Shown here: piece after piece, positions 1 through 6,064 of the stretch
How the letters are laid out: every line of letters begins with the position of its first letter
How positions within the stretch are numbered: position 1 is the first letter of the stretch
NCBI GenBank assembly: GCA_002308255.1
Contig: DBVZ01000079.1
Span: 1-7,746 of the forward strand
Direction of reading: 5' to 3'
Length of the DNA stretch: 7,746 nucleotides
DNA from: Lachnospiraceae bacterium UBA1251
GTDB taxonomy: Bacteria > Bacillota > Clostridia > Lachnospirales > Lachnospiraceae
Notes under the pieces: model-generated
The model's input: only the letters and a program-made list of their open reading frames with translations
Told to the model about the DNA's origin: nothing
Database searches by the model: none
Program-made: the position numbers and the translations under genes

Positions 1-1196
1 TTGTCGGTCCAGTTGAAATAGATCTTTTCCAGACGTTTCGGGATCAGCTGCAGTTTTCCGCTGCGGACCACTTCCTGCGCCGGTTTGATCAGTTCATTCA
101 TGCGGACGAACCACTGCTGCTTGATCATCGGTTCAACCGTCGTCCCGCAGCGGTCATGCGTGCCGACCGCGTGGGTGTGAGGAACCACTTTTACAAGGAG
201 GCCGAGCTCCTTAAGATCCTCAACGATCGCCCGGCGCGCCTCGTAGCGGTCCATGCCGGCGTATTTTCCGCCCAGACTGTTCACCGTCGCGTCGTCGTTC
301 AGGATGTTGATCTCCGCGAGGCCGTGGCGTTTGCCGACCTCAAAGTCATTCGGATCATGCGCCGGCGTGATCTTGACGCAGCCGGTTCCGAAGTCCTTGT
401 CCACATAAGAGTCCGCGATCACCGGAATCGTTCTTCCCGTCAGGGGAAGTTCCAGCTCTTTGCCGATCAGGTCCCGATATCTCTCATCCTCCGGATTGAC
501 AGCGACGGCGGTATCCCCGAGCATTGTCTCCGGACGGGTCGTCGCGATCTCCACGAACCGGCCTTCTTCGCCCACGATCGGATAATTGATATGCCAGAAG
601 AACCCGTTCTGGTCCTCGTGTTCCACCTCGGCGTCCGAAATTGACGTCTGGCAGCAGGGGCACCAGTTGATGATCTTCGCGCCGCGGTAAATATAGCCTT
701 TCTCATAAAGCTTCAGGAACACTTCCAGCACCGCGTCCGAACACCCTTCGTCCATGGTGAAGCGCTCGCGGTCCCAGTCCGCCGAGGAACCGAGTTTGTA
801 GAGCTGACGGATGATGCGTCCTCCGTACTCCTTTCTCCATTCCCAGCAGTGCTTCAGGAATTCTTCGCGGCCGATCTCGTCTTTGTCGATTCCCATCTCT
901 TTCAGATGCTCGATGACCTTGACCTCGGTCGCGATGGAAGCATGGTCCGTACCCGGCTGCCACAGCGCCTCGTATCCTTCCATCCTTTTCCAGCGGATCA
1001 GGATATCCTGAAGCGTATTGTCAAGGGCGTGACCCATGTGCAGCTGGCCGGTGATATTCGGCGGGGGCATTACAATGGTGAACGGTTTTTTCTCCGGATT
1101 GACCTTCGCCCGGAAATAGCCTCCCTTCAGCCATTTCTCATACAGTCTGTCCTCGAGCCCCTTCGGGTCGTATGTCTTCGCCAGCTCTTTTGCCAT
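1..1196 (-). CDS. valS: Valyl-tRNA synthetase, N-terminal part (runs off left edge)
   Basis: Cytoplasmic class I aminoacyl-tRNA synthetase that charges tRNA-Val with valine. The minus-strand frame is open from ATG at 1196 to the window edge, giving 398 complete codons of a protein usually about 880 residues long. Visible motifs, in order: the class I HIGH signature within [16 protein letters not shown] (HMGH at residues 53-56), GTDHA near residue 82, a Cys cluster NWCPCCQT, and the CP1 editing-domain motif [10 protein letters not shown] near residue 220, followed by [19 protein letters not shown]. The second catalytic motif, KMSKS, would lie beyond the left edge. The start is supported by an AAAGGGG ribosome binding site seven bases upstream (1204-1210). 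PPPNITG plus the [10 protein letters not shown] context favours ValRS over IleRS or LeuRS. The gene lies 136 bp downstream of telA in the same direction and may have its own leader. Confidence 0.97.
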   Translation of the reverse strand, partial: MAKELAKTYDPKGLEDRLYEKWLKGGYFRAKVNPEKKPFTIVMPPPNITGQLHMGHALDNTLQDILIRWKRMEGYEALWQPGTDHASIATEVKVIEHLKEMGIDKDEIGREEFLKHCWEWRKEYGGRIIRQLYKLGSSADWDRERFTMDEGCSDAVLEVFLKLYEKGYIYRGAKIINWCPCCQTSISDAEVEHEDQNGFFWHINYPIVGEEGRFVEIATTRPETMLGDTAVAVNPEDERYRDLIGKELELPLTGRTIPVIADSYVDKDFGTGCVKITPAHDPNDFEVGKRHGLAEINILNDDATVNSLGGKYAGMDRYEARRAIVEDLKELGLLVKVVPHTHAVGTHDRCGTTVEPMIKQQWFVRMNELIKPAQEVVRSGKLQLIPKRLEKIYFNWTD

Positions 1197-1213
1197 ATTG
1201 TTTCCCCTTTCAG

Positions 1214-1241
1214 ACTCCCGTTCCGTCTTTCGGCCGGGAGT
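1214..1241 (-). promoter_or_regulatory. Hairpin just upstream of the valS ribosome binding site
   Basis: A perfect 7-bp inverted repeat (ACTCCCG at 1214-1220 with CGGGAGT at 1235-1241) encloses a second 3-bp stem (CCG 1223-1225 with CGG 1231-1233), with a five-base loop and a small internal loop. On the valS transcript it ends three bases before the AAAGGGG ribosome binding site. It may shape translation or mRNA stability. There is no U-tract, so it is not a normal intrinsic terminator. The structure is seen; the role is inferred. Confidence 0.5.
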
Positions 1242-1267
1242 GTCTATTTACATGATAGATAAACGCT

Positions 1268-1303
1268 GTTTCGCGAAGAAGCATTTTCACTCCTCCGCGA
1301 AAC
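1268..1303 (-). terminator. Long hairpin between telA and valS, possible terminator or processing site
   Basis: A 14-bp inverted repeat (1290-1303 with 1268-1281) has an eight-base AU-rich loop. Read on the minus strand, all 14 positions pair, two of them as G-U. Read on the plus strand the same two positions are A-C mismatches, so the structure belongs to the minus-strand transcript. It begins 30 bases after the telA stop. The downstream bases (AGCGUUUAUCUAUC) are only weakly U-rich, so termination would be inefficient. It could instead protect the telA 3' end or form part of the valS leader. Confidence 0.4.
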
Positions 1304-1332
1304 TGTCTGCATTCTATGTTTTTGTGCGGTAA

Positions 1333-2580
1333 TCAGCCGTTTTTCGAGATCTCCAGCATCTTCCGCTTCAGCTCGTCTTCCATCTTCTTCAGTTCGACTT
1401 CCGCCTCGGCGCGTTTCTGTCTGCCTTCGGCCTGGATCTTGACCACTTCATCGAGCGTGCTGATCAGCGTTTCGTTGGTGTGTTTCAGCGTCTCCATATC
1501 GACGATGCCGCGCTCGGACGCCTTCGCGGTCTCGATGGTGGCCATCTGCAGCTTGTCGGCATTGCCCTGCAGGAGCTTGTTGGTCATCTCCGTCACTTCC
1601 TGCTGCGCTTTCGCCGCTTTTGCGGAATTCTCGATGCCGAGCGTCAGGACCATCTGATTCTTCCACAGCGGGATCGTATTGACGATCGTTGACTGGATTT
1701 TTTCCGCCATCATCGTGTCATTGCTCTGGATCATACGGATCTGCGGAGCGGTCTGAATGGAGATCTGACGGGTCAGTTCCAGATCGTAGATCTTCTTCTC
1801 AAAACGGTTCAGCTGGTCCGCGAGATCCTTCGCACGCTGCGCGTCCTCGGGAAGTCCGGACTGCTGCGCCGCCGCCTCGAGGGCAGGAAGATCGACGTCT
1901 CTCACCTGAGCGATCTTTTTCTTCCCGGCGAGGATATACATCGTCAGTTCCTTGTAATAGGCAAGATTCGCGTCATACATCTTATCGAGCATCGCTACGT
2001 CCTTAAGGAGCTGGACCTGATGCGTCTTGAGCGCTTCCGCGACCTTATTGACGTTGACTTCCGCCTTGTCGTAACGGACTTTGAGTTCTTCCGCCTTCTT
2101 GACCGGCTTTTTGAACAGTCCGAGGAATCCTTTTTCCTCTTCCTCATCGAAATGCTTCAGCTCGGTCACGACGCTTGTCAGCATACCGCCGACTTCTCCG
2201 AGATCCTTTGTGCGGACATTTGCGAGAGCCGCATCCGAGAAATCGGCCATTTTCTTCTGTACGCCGCTGCCGTATTCCATAATGGCGGATGTATTGGCCA
2301 GATCGATCTGCTGCGCGAAATCCTCCACCTGCTTGCGTTCCGCGTCCGAGAGGATGTTCTCCTCTTTCTTTGCGACGTCGCCGAACTGCATCGCCTGCGC
2401 GCCGCCCATGACCTGCGCCGCCTCCGAGCCGAGATCCGGGGCTGCCGGTGTGCCGAACTGCAGAGAGATCGCACTCTCAAGGCCCTGTGCCGCGGATGCC
2501 GCCATTGTGTTTGCCGCATCAATAGTCTGCTGTGCTGCTGCCGCAGCCTGCTGTGCACTGTCAAAATTCATGTCTGCCAT
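1333..2580 (-). CDS. telA: TelA / YaaN family 'toxic anion resistance' protein
   Basis: A 415-residue protein of the TelA family (PF05816), named from plasmid tellurite-resistance loci; most chromosomal members have no proven biochemical role. Residues 1-65 are Ala/Gln-rich low complexity. The conserved body runs from about residue 75 to the end and is almost all helical and charged. Recognisable family blocks are FLGLFKKPVKKAEEL (residues 152-166), THQVQLLKDVAMLDKMYDAN (186-205), and QIRMIQSNDTMMAEKIQSTI followed by PLWKNQMVLTLG (280-315). It ends in a Lys/Glu-rich coiled-coil-like tail. No signal peptide or membrane segment is visible, so it is probably cytoplasmic and perhaps peripheral to the membrane. 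A GGAGG site lies inside the last codons of xpaC, and only one base separates the xpaC stop from this ATG, so the two genes should be translationally coupled. Family assignment is strong; any role in tellurite resistance here is only inherited from the family name. Confidence 0.93.
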   Translation of the reverse strand: MADMNFDSAQQAAAAAQQTIDAANTMAASAAQGLESAISLQFGTPAAPDLGSEAAQVMGGAQAMQFGDVAKKEENILSDAERKQVEDFAQQIDLANTSAIMEYGSGVQKKMADFSDAALANVRTKDLGEVGGMLTSVVTELKHFDEEEEKGFLGLFKKPVKKAEELKVRYDKAEVNVNKVAEALKTHQVQLLKDVAMLDKMYDANLAYYKELTMYILAGKKKIAQVRDVDLPALEAAAQQSGLPEDAQRAKDLADQLNRFEKKIYDLELTRQISIQTAPQIRMIQSNDTMMAEKIQSTIVNTIPLWKNQMVLTLGIENSAKAAKAQQEVTEMTNKLLQGNADKLQMATIETAKASERGIVDMETLKHTNETLISTLDEVVKIQAEGRQKRAEAEVELKKMEDELKRKMLEISKNG

Positions 2581-2581
2581 C

Positions 2582-4087
2582 TCACTTTTCCTCCATTATC
2601 GCAACATTTCCCTGCGCTTTCGCAGCGCTCTTTCCCGGTTTTCTGAAGTCGCTCCCGGTCAGTCCGTCCTGCTTCATCATCGATTTCATGACGCTGATAT
2701 CCGTGGAGACGTCCCATGCCTGTTCCTTGAACATACTGTCGAGCAGCGTCTCGAACGCATCATTGATCGTGTCGAGAGATTCCTTGATCTCTTTCTTCGC
2801 GTTCATGATATTCTCGCCCTGCACCGGCTGTTCTTCCATCTCCTGATAGGCCGAAACGAGCTTCCAGGTCGTCGGGAGATAATAATCCATGAACTGGCTC
2901 AGGTTCCTCGCTTCGCTCGGTTCTTCCTTTACGCGGGCGAAGATCTTGGAAATGATATTTTCAAGTCTAGTCAGCTTCTCCGTGATCTCCGGCTCCGGCA
3001 GCGCATGATTGACTTCCCGGATCTTCTCGACGTACTCATTTCCCTTTTCCAGGACGTCCCTGATATCTTTGGAGAGAGCGCCGTACTGCTTTTCGATCTC
3101 CTCCTGCTCTTTCCGAAGGGCGTCCGCCTGTTCCTGCGTGCGCCGGTACTGAGAGTAGAGCTCGTCGGTCGCGATCATGGTCGTCTGCTTATCGTCAAGA
3201 TGACCCTCGCGGAACCATTTTCTGTCGATCATTTTTCTGAGATCGCGGATGACGAATTCTTCCTTCTTGCCGACCTCGGCGCTCAGATCCTTCACCGAAG
3301 CGTACATTTTCTTCGAGAGGATGCTGACGTATTTTTTAAACCGTTTTACCTGGTTGTTCAGTCCCATCCCGTACAGGAAGGCCGCCGCGCAGACAGCCAG
3401 CCCGAAAACAGGAAATACAAGAGCCCCGACGCCTCCGCCGGAAAAAAGAGCCGCGATGGCCCTGACAAGGCTCAGAACCGAGTTGACGCCGAACACGCCT
3501 CCGGCGACCATGAGGGCCGTTCCTCCCGTCTCTCCGGTCGGCTTTCCGAAATAGACCGGCTGTTTCGGAACATTTTTAACATTGTTCCGCGCCGCGGTAT
3601 TCGGTACTGCACCGGTCATATGAGGCTGCCCCGACATCATTTGCCGGCGCCGCGCCTCATAGGCCTCTCTGCCGGCATTGCTGGCGTTATAGGCGCTGTT
3701 CTGGCGTTTCTGATACGCCGTATAGCCGCGGCTGTTCATGTTTCCAGCACCGCCCGTGTAACCGGCACTGCCGTTCTGCCTGTAATTCGGTCCGCTCTGC
3801 TGGTAATTCGGTCCGCTCTGCCGGTAATTCGGCTGCTGTCCCGGCCGGCCGCCCGTACCGTACCCCGCATAGGGATTCTGCCCGGTACCGTTTTCGCGGT
3901 ATATCCCCTGCCCGCCCGGGCGGTTATTTCCCGTTCCGCCGGGACGGTTCTGATAGTGGTCTCCGCCGAAGAGTTTGTTCATCTGCCGGCTGATGGTCTC
4001 GCTGAGCTTATCGTAATTATCTGAATTTAACGCATTGTCGACCAGATCCATGATCTGTTCGCCAAGATCCGAACGAAAATCGCTCAC
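2582..4087 (-). CDS. xpaC: XpaC family membrane protein with repeat-rich N-terminal linker
   Basis: An XpaC-like protein (PF10112, historically '5-bromo-4-chloroindolyl phosphate hydrolysis protein'), 501 residues from the preferred start. Domains: a short N-terminal segment MSDFRSDLGEQI with amphipathic helix (1-40); a Gly/Asn/Gln/Tyr/Pro-rich low-complexity linker (about 41-170) with seven-residue repeats (NYRQSGP); two hydrophobic, probably membrane-spanning stretches (about 189-214 and 219-242); then a cytoplasmic helical domain with family blocks such as HLDDKQTTMIATDELYSQY (296-314) and MDYYLPTTWKLVSAY (400-414). The start is GTG at 4087, with GGGAGG six bases upstream. An in-frame GTG at 4105 also has a GGAGG, but the 4087 start gives the M-x-DF-x-x-LG-x-QI beginning that I recall for relatives. 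XpaC is followed by TelA (YaaN) in Bacillus too, so a joint function is likely. The phosphatase-like name reflects a screening phenotype; no hydrolase motif is visible. Confidence 0.88.
   Translation of the reverse strand: MSDFRSDLGEQIMDLVDNALNSDNYDKLSETISRQMNKLFGGDHYQNRPGGTGNNRPGGQGIYRENGTGQNPYAGYGTGGRPGQQPNYRQSGPNYQQSGPNYRQNGSAGYTGGAGNMNSRGYTAYQKRQNSAYNASNAGREAYEARRRQMMSGQPHMTGAVPNTAARNNVKNVPKQPVYFGKPTGETGGTALMVAGGVFGVNSVLSLVRAIAALFSGGGVGALVFPVFGLAVCAAAFLYGMGLNNQVKRFKKYVSILSKKMYASVKDLSAEVGKKEEFVIRDLRKMIDRKWFREGHLDDKQTTMIATDELYSQYRRTQEQADALRKEQEEIEKQYGALSKDIRDVLEKGNEYVEKIREVNHALPEPEITEKLTRLENIISKIFARVKEEPSEARNLSQFMDYYLPTTWKLVSAYQEMEEQPVQGENIMNAKKEIKESLDTINDAFETLLDSMFKEQAWDVSTDISVMKSMMKQDGLTGSDFRKPGKSAAKAQGNVAIMEEK
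3782..3832 (-). repeat. In-frame 21-bp tandem repeat inside xpaC
   Basis: Two adjacent 21-bp units (3782-3802 and 3803-3823) differ at one base, and a third copy is partial (first nine bases, 3824-3832). Each full unit encodes seven residues of the form NY(R/Q)QSGP, so the array keeps frame and lies in the disordered linker of XpaC (about residues 87-104). Near-identity at the nucleotide level suggests recent duplication by slippage, and copy number may vary between strains. Confidence 0.85.
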
Positions 4088-4160
4088 TGATTTCCTCCCG
4101 CGCACCCGGACACCTCCGTGGGCACGCTGTTTCTTTGGGCAAAAGTTTACCCTATTTCTT

Positions 4161-4205
4161 ATCTGTTTTCCACAGATATTTCAGTATATTCACGCATTTT
4201 TCACA
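4161..4205. promoter_or_regulatory. Two DnaA-box-like direct repeats upstream of xpaC
   Basis: In the 144-bp gap between the transporter pair and xpaC, TTTTCCACA (4166-4174) and TTTTTCACA (4197-4205) lie in the same orientation 31 bp apart, about three helical turns. Each differs by one base from the DnaA-box consensus TTATNCACA, and both are followed by GAT, so 11 of 12 bases match. The first copy is also part of an inverted repeat (ATCTGT 4161-4166, ACAGAT 4172-4177). A weak possible xpaC promoter overlaps here on the minus strand (TGGAAA, 17 bp, TAAACT, with -10 near 4145-4150). Binding by DnaA or another regulator is inference. Confidence 0.3.
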
Positions 4206-4231
4206 GATTCCCGCGTGTGTCCCGAAGGCGG

Positions 4232-4576
4232 CTAAGCGAGATAAAAGATCGCGATCCCGGCGAAGATGAGAAGGTTTCCGAAAACCTTCTTCCGGGTGAT
4301 CTTTTCCCCGAAAAAGACCCTGCTCAGGATCATGACCATGAGGAACCCGAAGGATTCCATGACGGAACCGTTCTTGTACTCCACATGGCGGTAGCCGATC
4401 ACGCCGATCAGCATGCTGCCGAACATGAGTCCGTATCCGATGATCACGTAAGGATTGAGATACTCCCTGATCAAGGAGCCGTATTTCTTTGAAGCCGCCT
4501 TTTTGAGCAGCACCTGCGCAAACGCGGCGACGCTCGAAGACAGCACGAACATGAGAAGCCACGGACTAAGCTGCAT
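4232..4576 (-). CDS. Half-size DMT/EamA-like transporter subunit (second gene of pair)
   Basis: A 114-residue hydrophobic protein with four predicted membrane segments (about 4-25, 42-61, 70-89 and 95-113), the size of a small-multidrug-resistance or ArnE/ArnF-type half transporter of the drug/metabolite superfamily. TM1 carries AAFAQVLLKKAAS, similar to the GQ-x3-K-x-A pattern of ArnE-like proteins, and the C-terminal part has FGEKITRKKVFGNLLIFAGI, a typical DMT-family ending. It lacks the membrane-embedded TM1 glutamate that EmrE-type drug exporters use, so multidrug export is doubtful. Its ATG overlaps the end of the preceding transporter gene by 11 bp and has only a weak upstream GGTGA, implying translational coupling and probably a heterodimer with that partner. 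Substrate unknown; a lipid-linked sugar or small metabolite is possible by analogy only. Confidence 0.82.
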   Translation of the reverse strand: MQLSPWLLMFVLSSSVAAFAQVLLKKAASKKYGSLIREYLNPYVIIGYGLMFGSMLIGVIGYRHVEYKNGSVMESFGFLMVMILSRVFFGEKITRKKVFGNLLIFAGIAIFYLA

Positions 4577-4922
4577 CGCTGTTCACCGTCATGATCCCGG
4601 CAAATATCACGATGACGCCGATGATATTCTTAAGAGTCACGCCTTCCCCGAAAAGTAATGCCGCCCAGATCATGGACCAGAAGATGGAGGTCGCGCGGTT
4701 GGCATAGGCAAGTGAAAGATCAAATCTCTTGATGATCTGCTGCCAGAAAACGGCATATACGCCAAGGGCCGCCAGCTCCAGAAAGATAAAAAGCAGGAAC
4801 TTCGGCGACATCACCGCATAGCGCGAAGAGAATTTCGCGCAGATCCCGGACATCGTGAAAATGACGACGGCCGCCTGGATCACAAGAATCGAAATAATAG
4901 AGATCTTCTTTTTTTCACGCAT
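4566..4922 (-). CDS. Half-size DMT/EamA-like transporter subunit (first gene of pair)
   Basis: A 118-residue membrane protein with a positively charged N-terminus (MREKKK) and four predicted membrane segments (about 8-28, 41-61, 72-92 and 96-114). The segment LSLAYANRATSIFWSMIWAA followed by LLFGEGVTLKNIIGVIVIFAG matches the C-terminal half of EamA/SMR-type transporters. No acidic residue lies in TM1, unlike EmrE. It overlaps the next gene by 11 bp, and the two half-size proteins most likely form a hetero-oligomer. The ATG at 4922 is the only convincing start: the next methionine (residue 23) lies inside TM1, and the upstream frame offers no better start before a stop codon. No Shine-Dalgarno sequence precedes it; instead an extended -10 promoter sits six bases upstream, suggesting a leaderless mRNA. 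Substrate cannot be stated from sequence. Confidence 0.82.
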   Translation of the reverse strand: MREKKKISIISILVIQAAVVIFTMSGICAKFSSRYAVMSPKFLLFIFLELAALGVYAVFWQQIIKRFDLSLAYANRATSIFWSMIWAALLFGEGVTLKNIIGVIVIFAGIMTVNSDAA

Positions 4923-4928
4923 GGAAAT

Positions 4929-4937
4929 ATAATAGCA
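4929..4937 (-). promoter_or_regulatory. Extended -10 promoter of the transporter pair, probably leaderless
   Basis: On the minus strand TGCTATTAT (4937-4929) matches the extended -10 form TGn-TATAAT with one mismatch in the hexamer. Six bases separate it from the ATG at 4922, so the expected transcription start falls on or next to the A of the start codon. The -35 position (4957-4952, TAGTTA) is poor, as is common for extended -10 promoters. The match is seen; promoter activity is inferred. Confidence 0.5.
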
Positions 4938-4950
4938 TATTTGAACAAAA

Positions 4951-4979
4951 TTAACTATCCCGTTTCATTAAAATATGAT
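4951..4979 (+). promoter_or_regulatory. Sigma-A-type promoter for the S1-domain gene
   Basis: TTAACT (4951-4956) and TATGAT (4974-4979), separated by exactly 17 bp, match the TTGACA/TATAAT consensus at four and five positions. Transcription would start near 4986, leaving a leader of about 115 nt before the S1 start codon. The -35 hexamer overlaps the -35 position of the opposing transporter promoter. Confidence 0.6.
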
Positions 4980-4985
4980 AAACTA

Positions 4986-5101
4986 ATAGCTGCAGCTGCG
5001 GGACCTGTGCAGGTTGTTTTCCCCGGGCTGATGCGGACGGCGTTTTTATTTTTATGTTTTGTCGGACTGTCCGCGAGCAAAAATAAAGGGAGGATAGTAG
5101 T
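4986..5101 (+). promoter_or_regulatory. Structured 5' leader of the S1-domain gene
   Basis: The leader of about 115 nt contains GCGGAC (5033-5038) that can pair with GTCCGC (5069-5074), enclosing a 30-nt loop that includes the U-rich stretch 5042-5060. The second CGGA copy (5063-5066) can pair with TCCG (5070-5073) instead, so the two structures exclude each other. Downstream is the strong GGGAGG ribosome binding site (5088-5093), eight bases from the ATG. U-rich leader RNA close to the ribosome binding site of an S1-type gene is compatible with autogenous control, as known for rpsA of Escherichia coli. That is analogy, not proof. No known riboswitch class was recognised. Confidence 0.35.
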
Positions 5102-6016
5102 ATGAGTGAAACAATGGAAGATTTCTCTTCGGAGCTGAACAATTCGATGCGCGTCATCAATGCCGGAGATATGGTTACGGGAACTGTCGTCGGCGTGTCT
5201 GACACAGAAGTGACCGTGGATCTCCAGTATTTTGCGGAAGGTATTATCAGAGCCGCCGACTACTCCGGCGATCCGTCCTTCAATATCCGCCAGGATGTGG
5301 AAATCGGGTCCGAGGTCCAGGCAGTTGTCCTCCGTATGGATGACGGTCACGGCAATATCCTCCTTTCCAGGCGGAAAGCCAATGAGATCCTGATCTGGGA
5401 TAAACTGAAACAGCTCCTTGCGGACAAAACGCATATCACCGTTAAAATCGCACAGGCGGTCAAGGGCGGTGCTGTTGCCTATTATGAGGGCATCCGCGCA
5501 TTTATCCCCGCCTCGAAGATGGCCCTGAACTTCGTGGAAGATCTCGAGACCTTCGTCGGCAAAGAAGCTGAAGCGATCGTCATCACGGCCGACGAAGAGA
5601 ACAAGCGCCTCGTTCTGTCGATCCGCGACGTTCTCCGCGAAAAAGCCGAAGAGGAGAAAGCTAAAATGGTGTCCAACCTTCAGGTCGGCCTTATCACCGA
5701 AGGAACGGTCGAATCCCTTAAGGACTACGGCGCTTTTGTCGGCATCGGCAACGGCATCGACGGTCTTCTGCACATCTCGCAGATCCCGAGCGAAAAACGG
5801 CTGAAACATCCGAAAGAAGTTCTGAATGTCGGTGACAAAGTCAAAGTCAAAGTCACCCGGATCCAGGACGGCCGCATCTCCCTCTCCATGAGAGCGCTTG
5901 AGGAAACCGCTCCCGCGGAAGAAGTCGTGGAAGAAAAAGTGGTCCTGCCCAAGAGCGAAAAGCTCACCACGAATCTCGGTTCTCTCCTCGCCGGGCTGAA
6001 TCTTCCGGAAGAATAA
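5102..6016 (+). CDS. Three-domain S1 RNA-binding protein (small ribosomal protein S1-like)
   Basis: A 304-residue protein made of three OB-fold S1 RNA-binding domains: about residues 21-91 (GDMVTGTVVGVSDTEVTVDL), 108-176 (the most divergent, with YYEGIRAFIPASKM), and 195-264 (canonical, with GTVESLKDYGAFVGI, GIDGLLHISQI and GDKVKVKVTRI). An acidic tail follows. It probably binds single-stranded mRNA in the cytoplasm and may associate with the 30S subunit. E. coli S1 has six domains; many Bacillota carry shorter YpfD-like versions with three or four, so this is not a truncation. The start is supported by GGGAGG eight bases upstream and a promoter at 4951-4979. It is monocistronic, transcribed against all neighbours, and ends before a strong hairpin at 6065-6109. 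Whether it is a true ribosomal S1 or a general RNA-binding regulator cannot be decided here. Confidence 0.92.
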   Translation: MSETMEDFSSELNNSMRVINAGDMVTGTVVGVSDTEVTVDLQYFAEGIIRAADYSGDPSFNIRQDVEIGSEVQAVVLRMDDGHGNILLSRRKANEILIWDKLKQLLADKTHITVKIAQAVKGGAVAYYEGIRAFIPASKMALNFVEDLETFVGKEAEAIVITADEENKRLVLSIRDVLREKAEEEKAKMVSNLQVGLITEGTVESLKDYGAFVGIGNGIDGLLHISQIPSEKRLKHPKEVLNVGDKVKVKVTRIQDGRISLSMRALEETAPAEEVVEEKVVLPKSEKLTTNLGSLLAGLNLPEE

Positions 6017-6064
6017 AACCGGTAAGCACCACAAAATATCTGCTGTCTGTCCGGGACAGAAAAG

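Noticed and set aside
156..1262. Plus-strand open frames over the valS region
   Set aside because: The minus-strand frame encodes unmistakable ValRS with HIGH and editing motifs; the plus-strand frames are shadows.
1197..1332. T-box riboswitch ahead of valS
   Set aside because: Specifically looked for; neither the T-box sequence nor a terminator/antiterminator layout is present.
3782..3832. CRISPR-like short repeats
   Set aside because: The units are directly adjacent with no spacers, are 21 bp long and in frame with xpaC, so they are a coding tandem repeat.
2081..4024. 647-codon open frame on the plus strand
   Set aside because: It lies antisense to xpaC and telA, which have clear family motifs and ribosome binding sites. 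Its translation is low-quality, Arg/Leu/Ser-rich sequence without domains, a by-product of GC-rich codon use on the other strand.
4183..4188. TATACT as a -10 element for xpaC
   Set aside because: No acceptable -35 lies 16-18 bp upstream; the TGGAAA/TAAACT pair closer to the gene is slightly better, though still weak.
4955..6034. 359-codon open frame on the minus strand
   Set aside because: It is the antisense shadow of the S1 gene, Phe/Asp/His-rich with no family motif, and it runs across the divergent promoter region.
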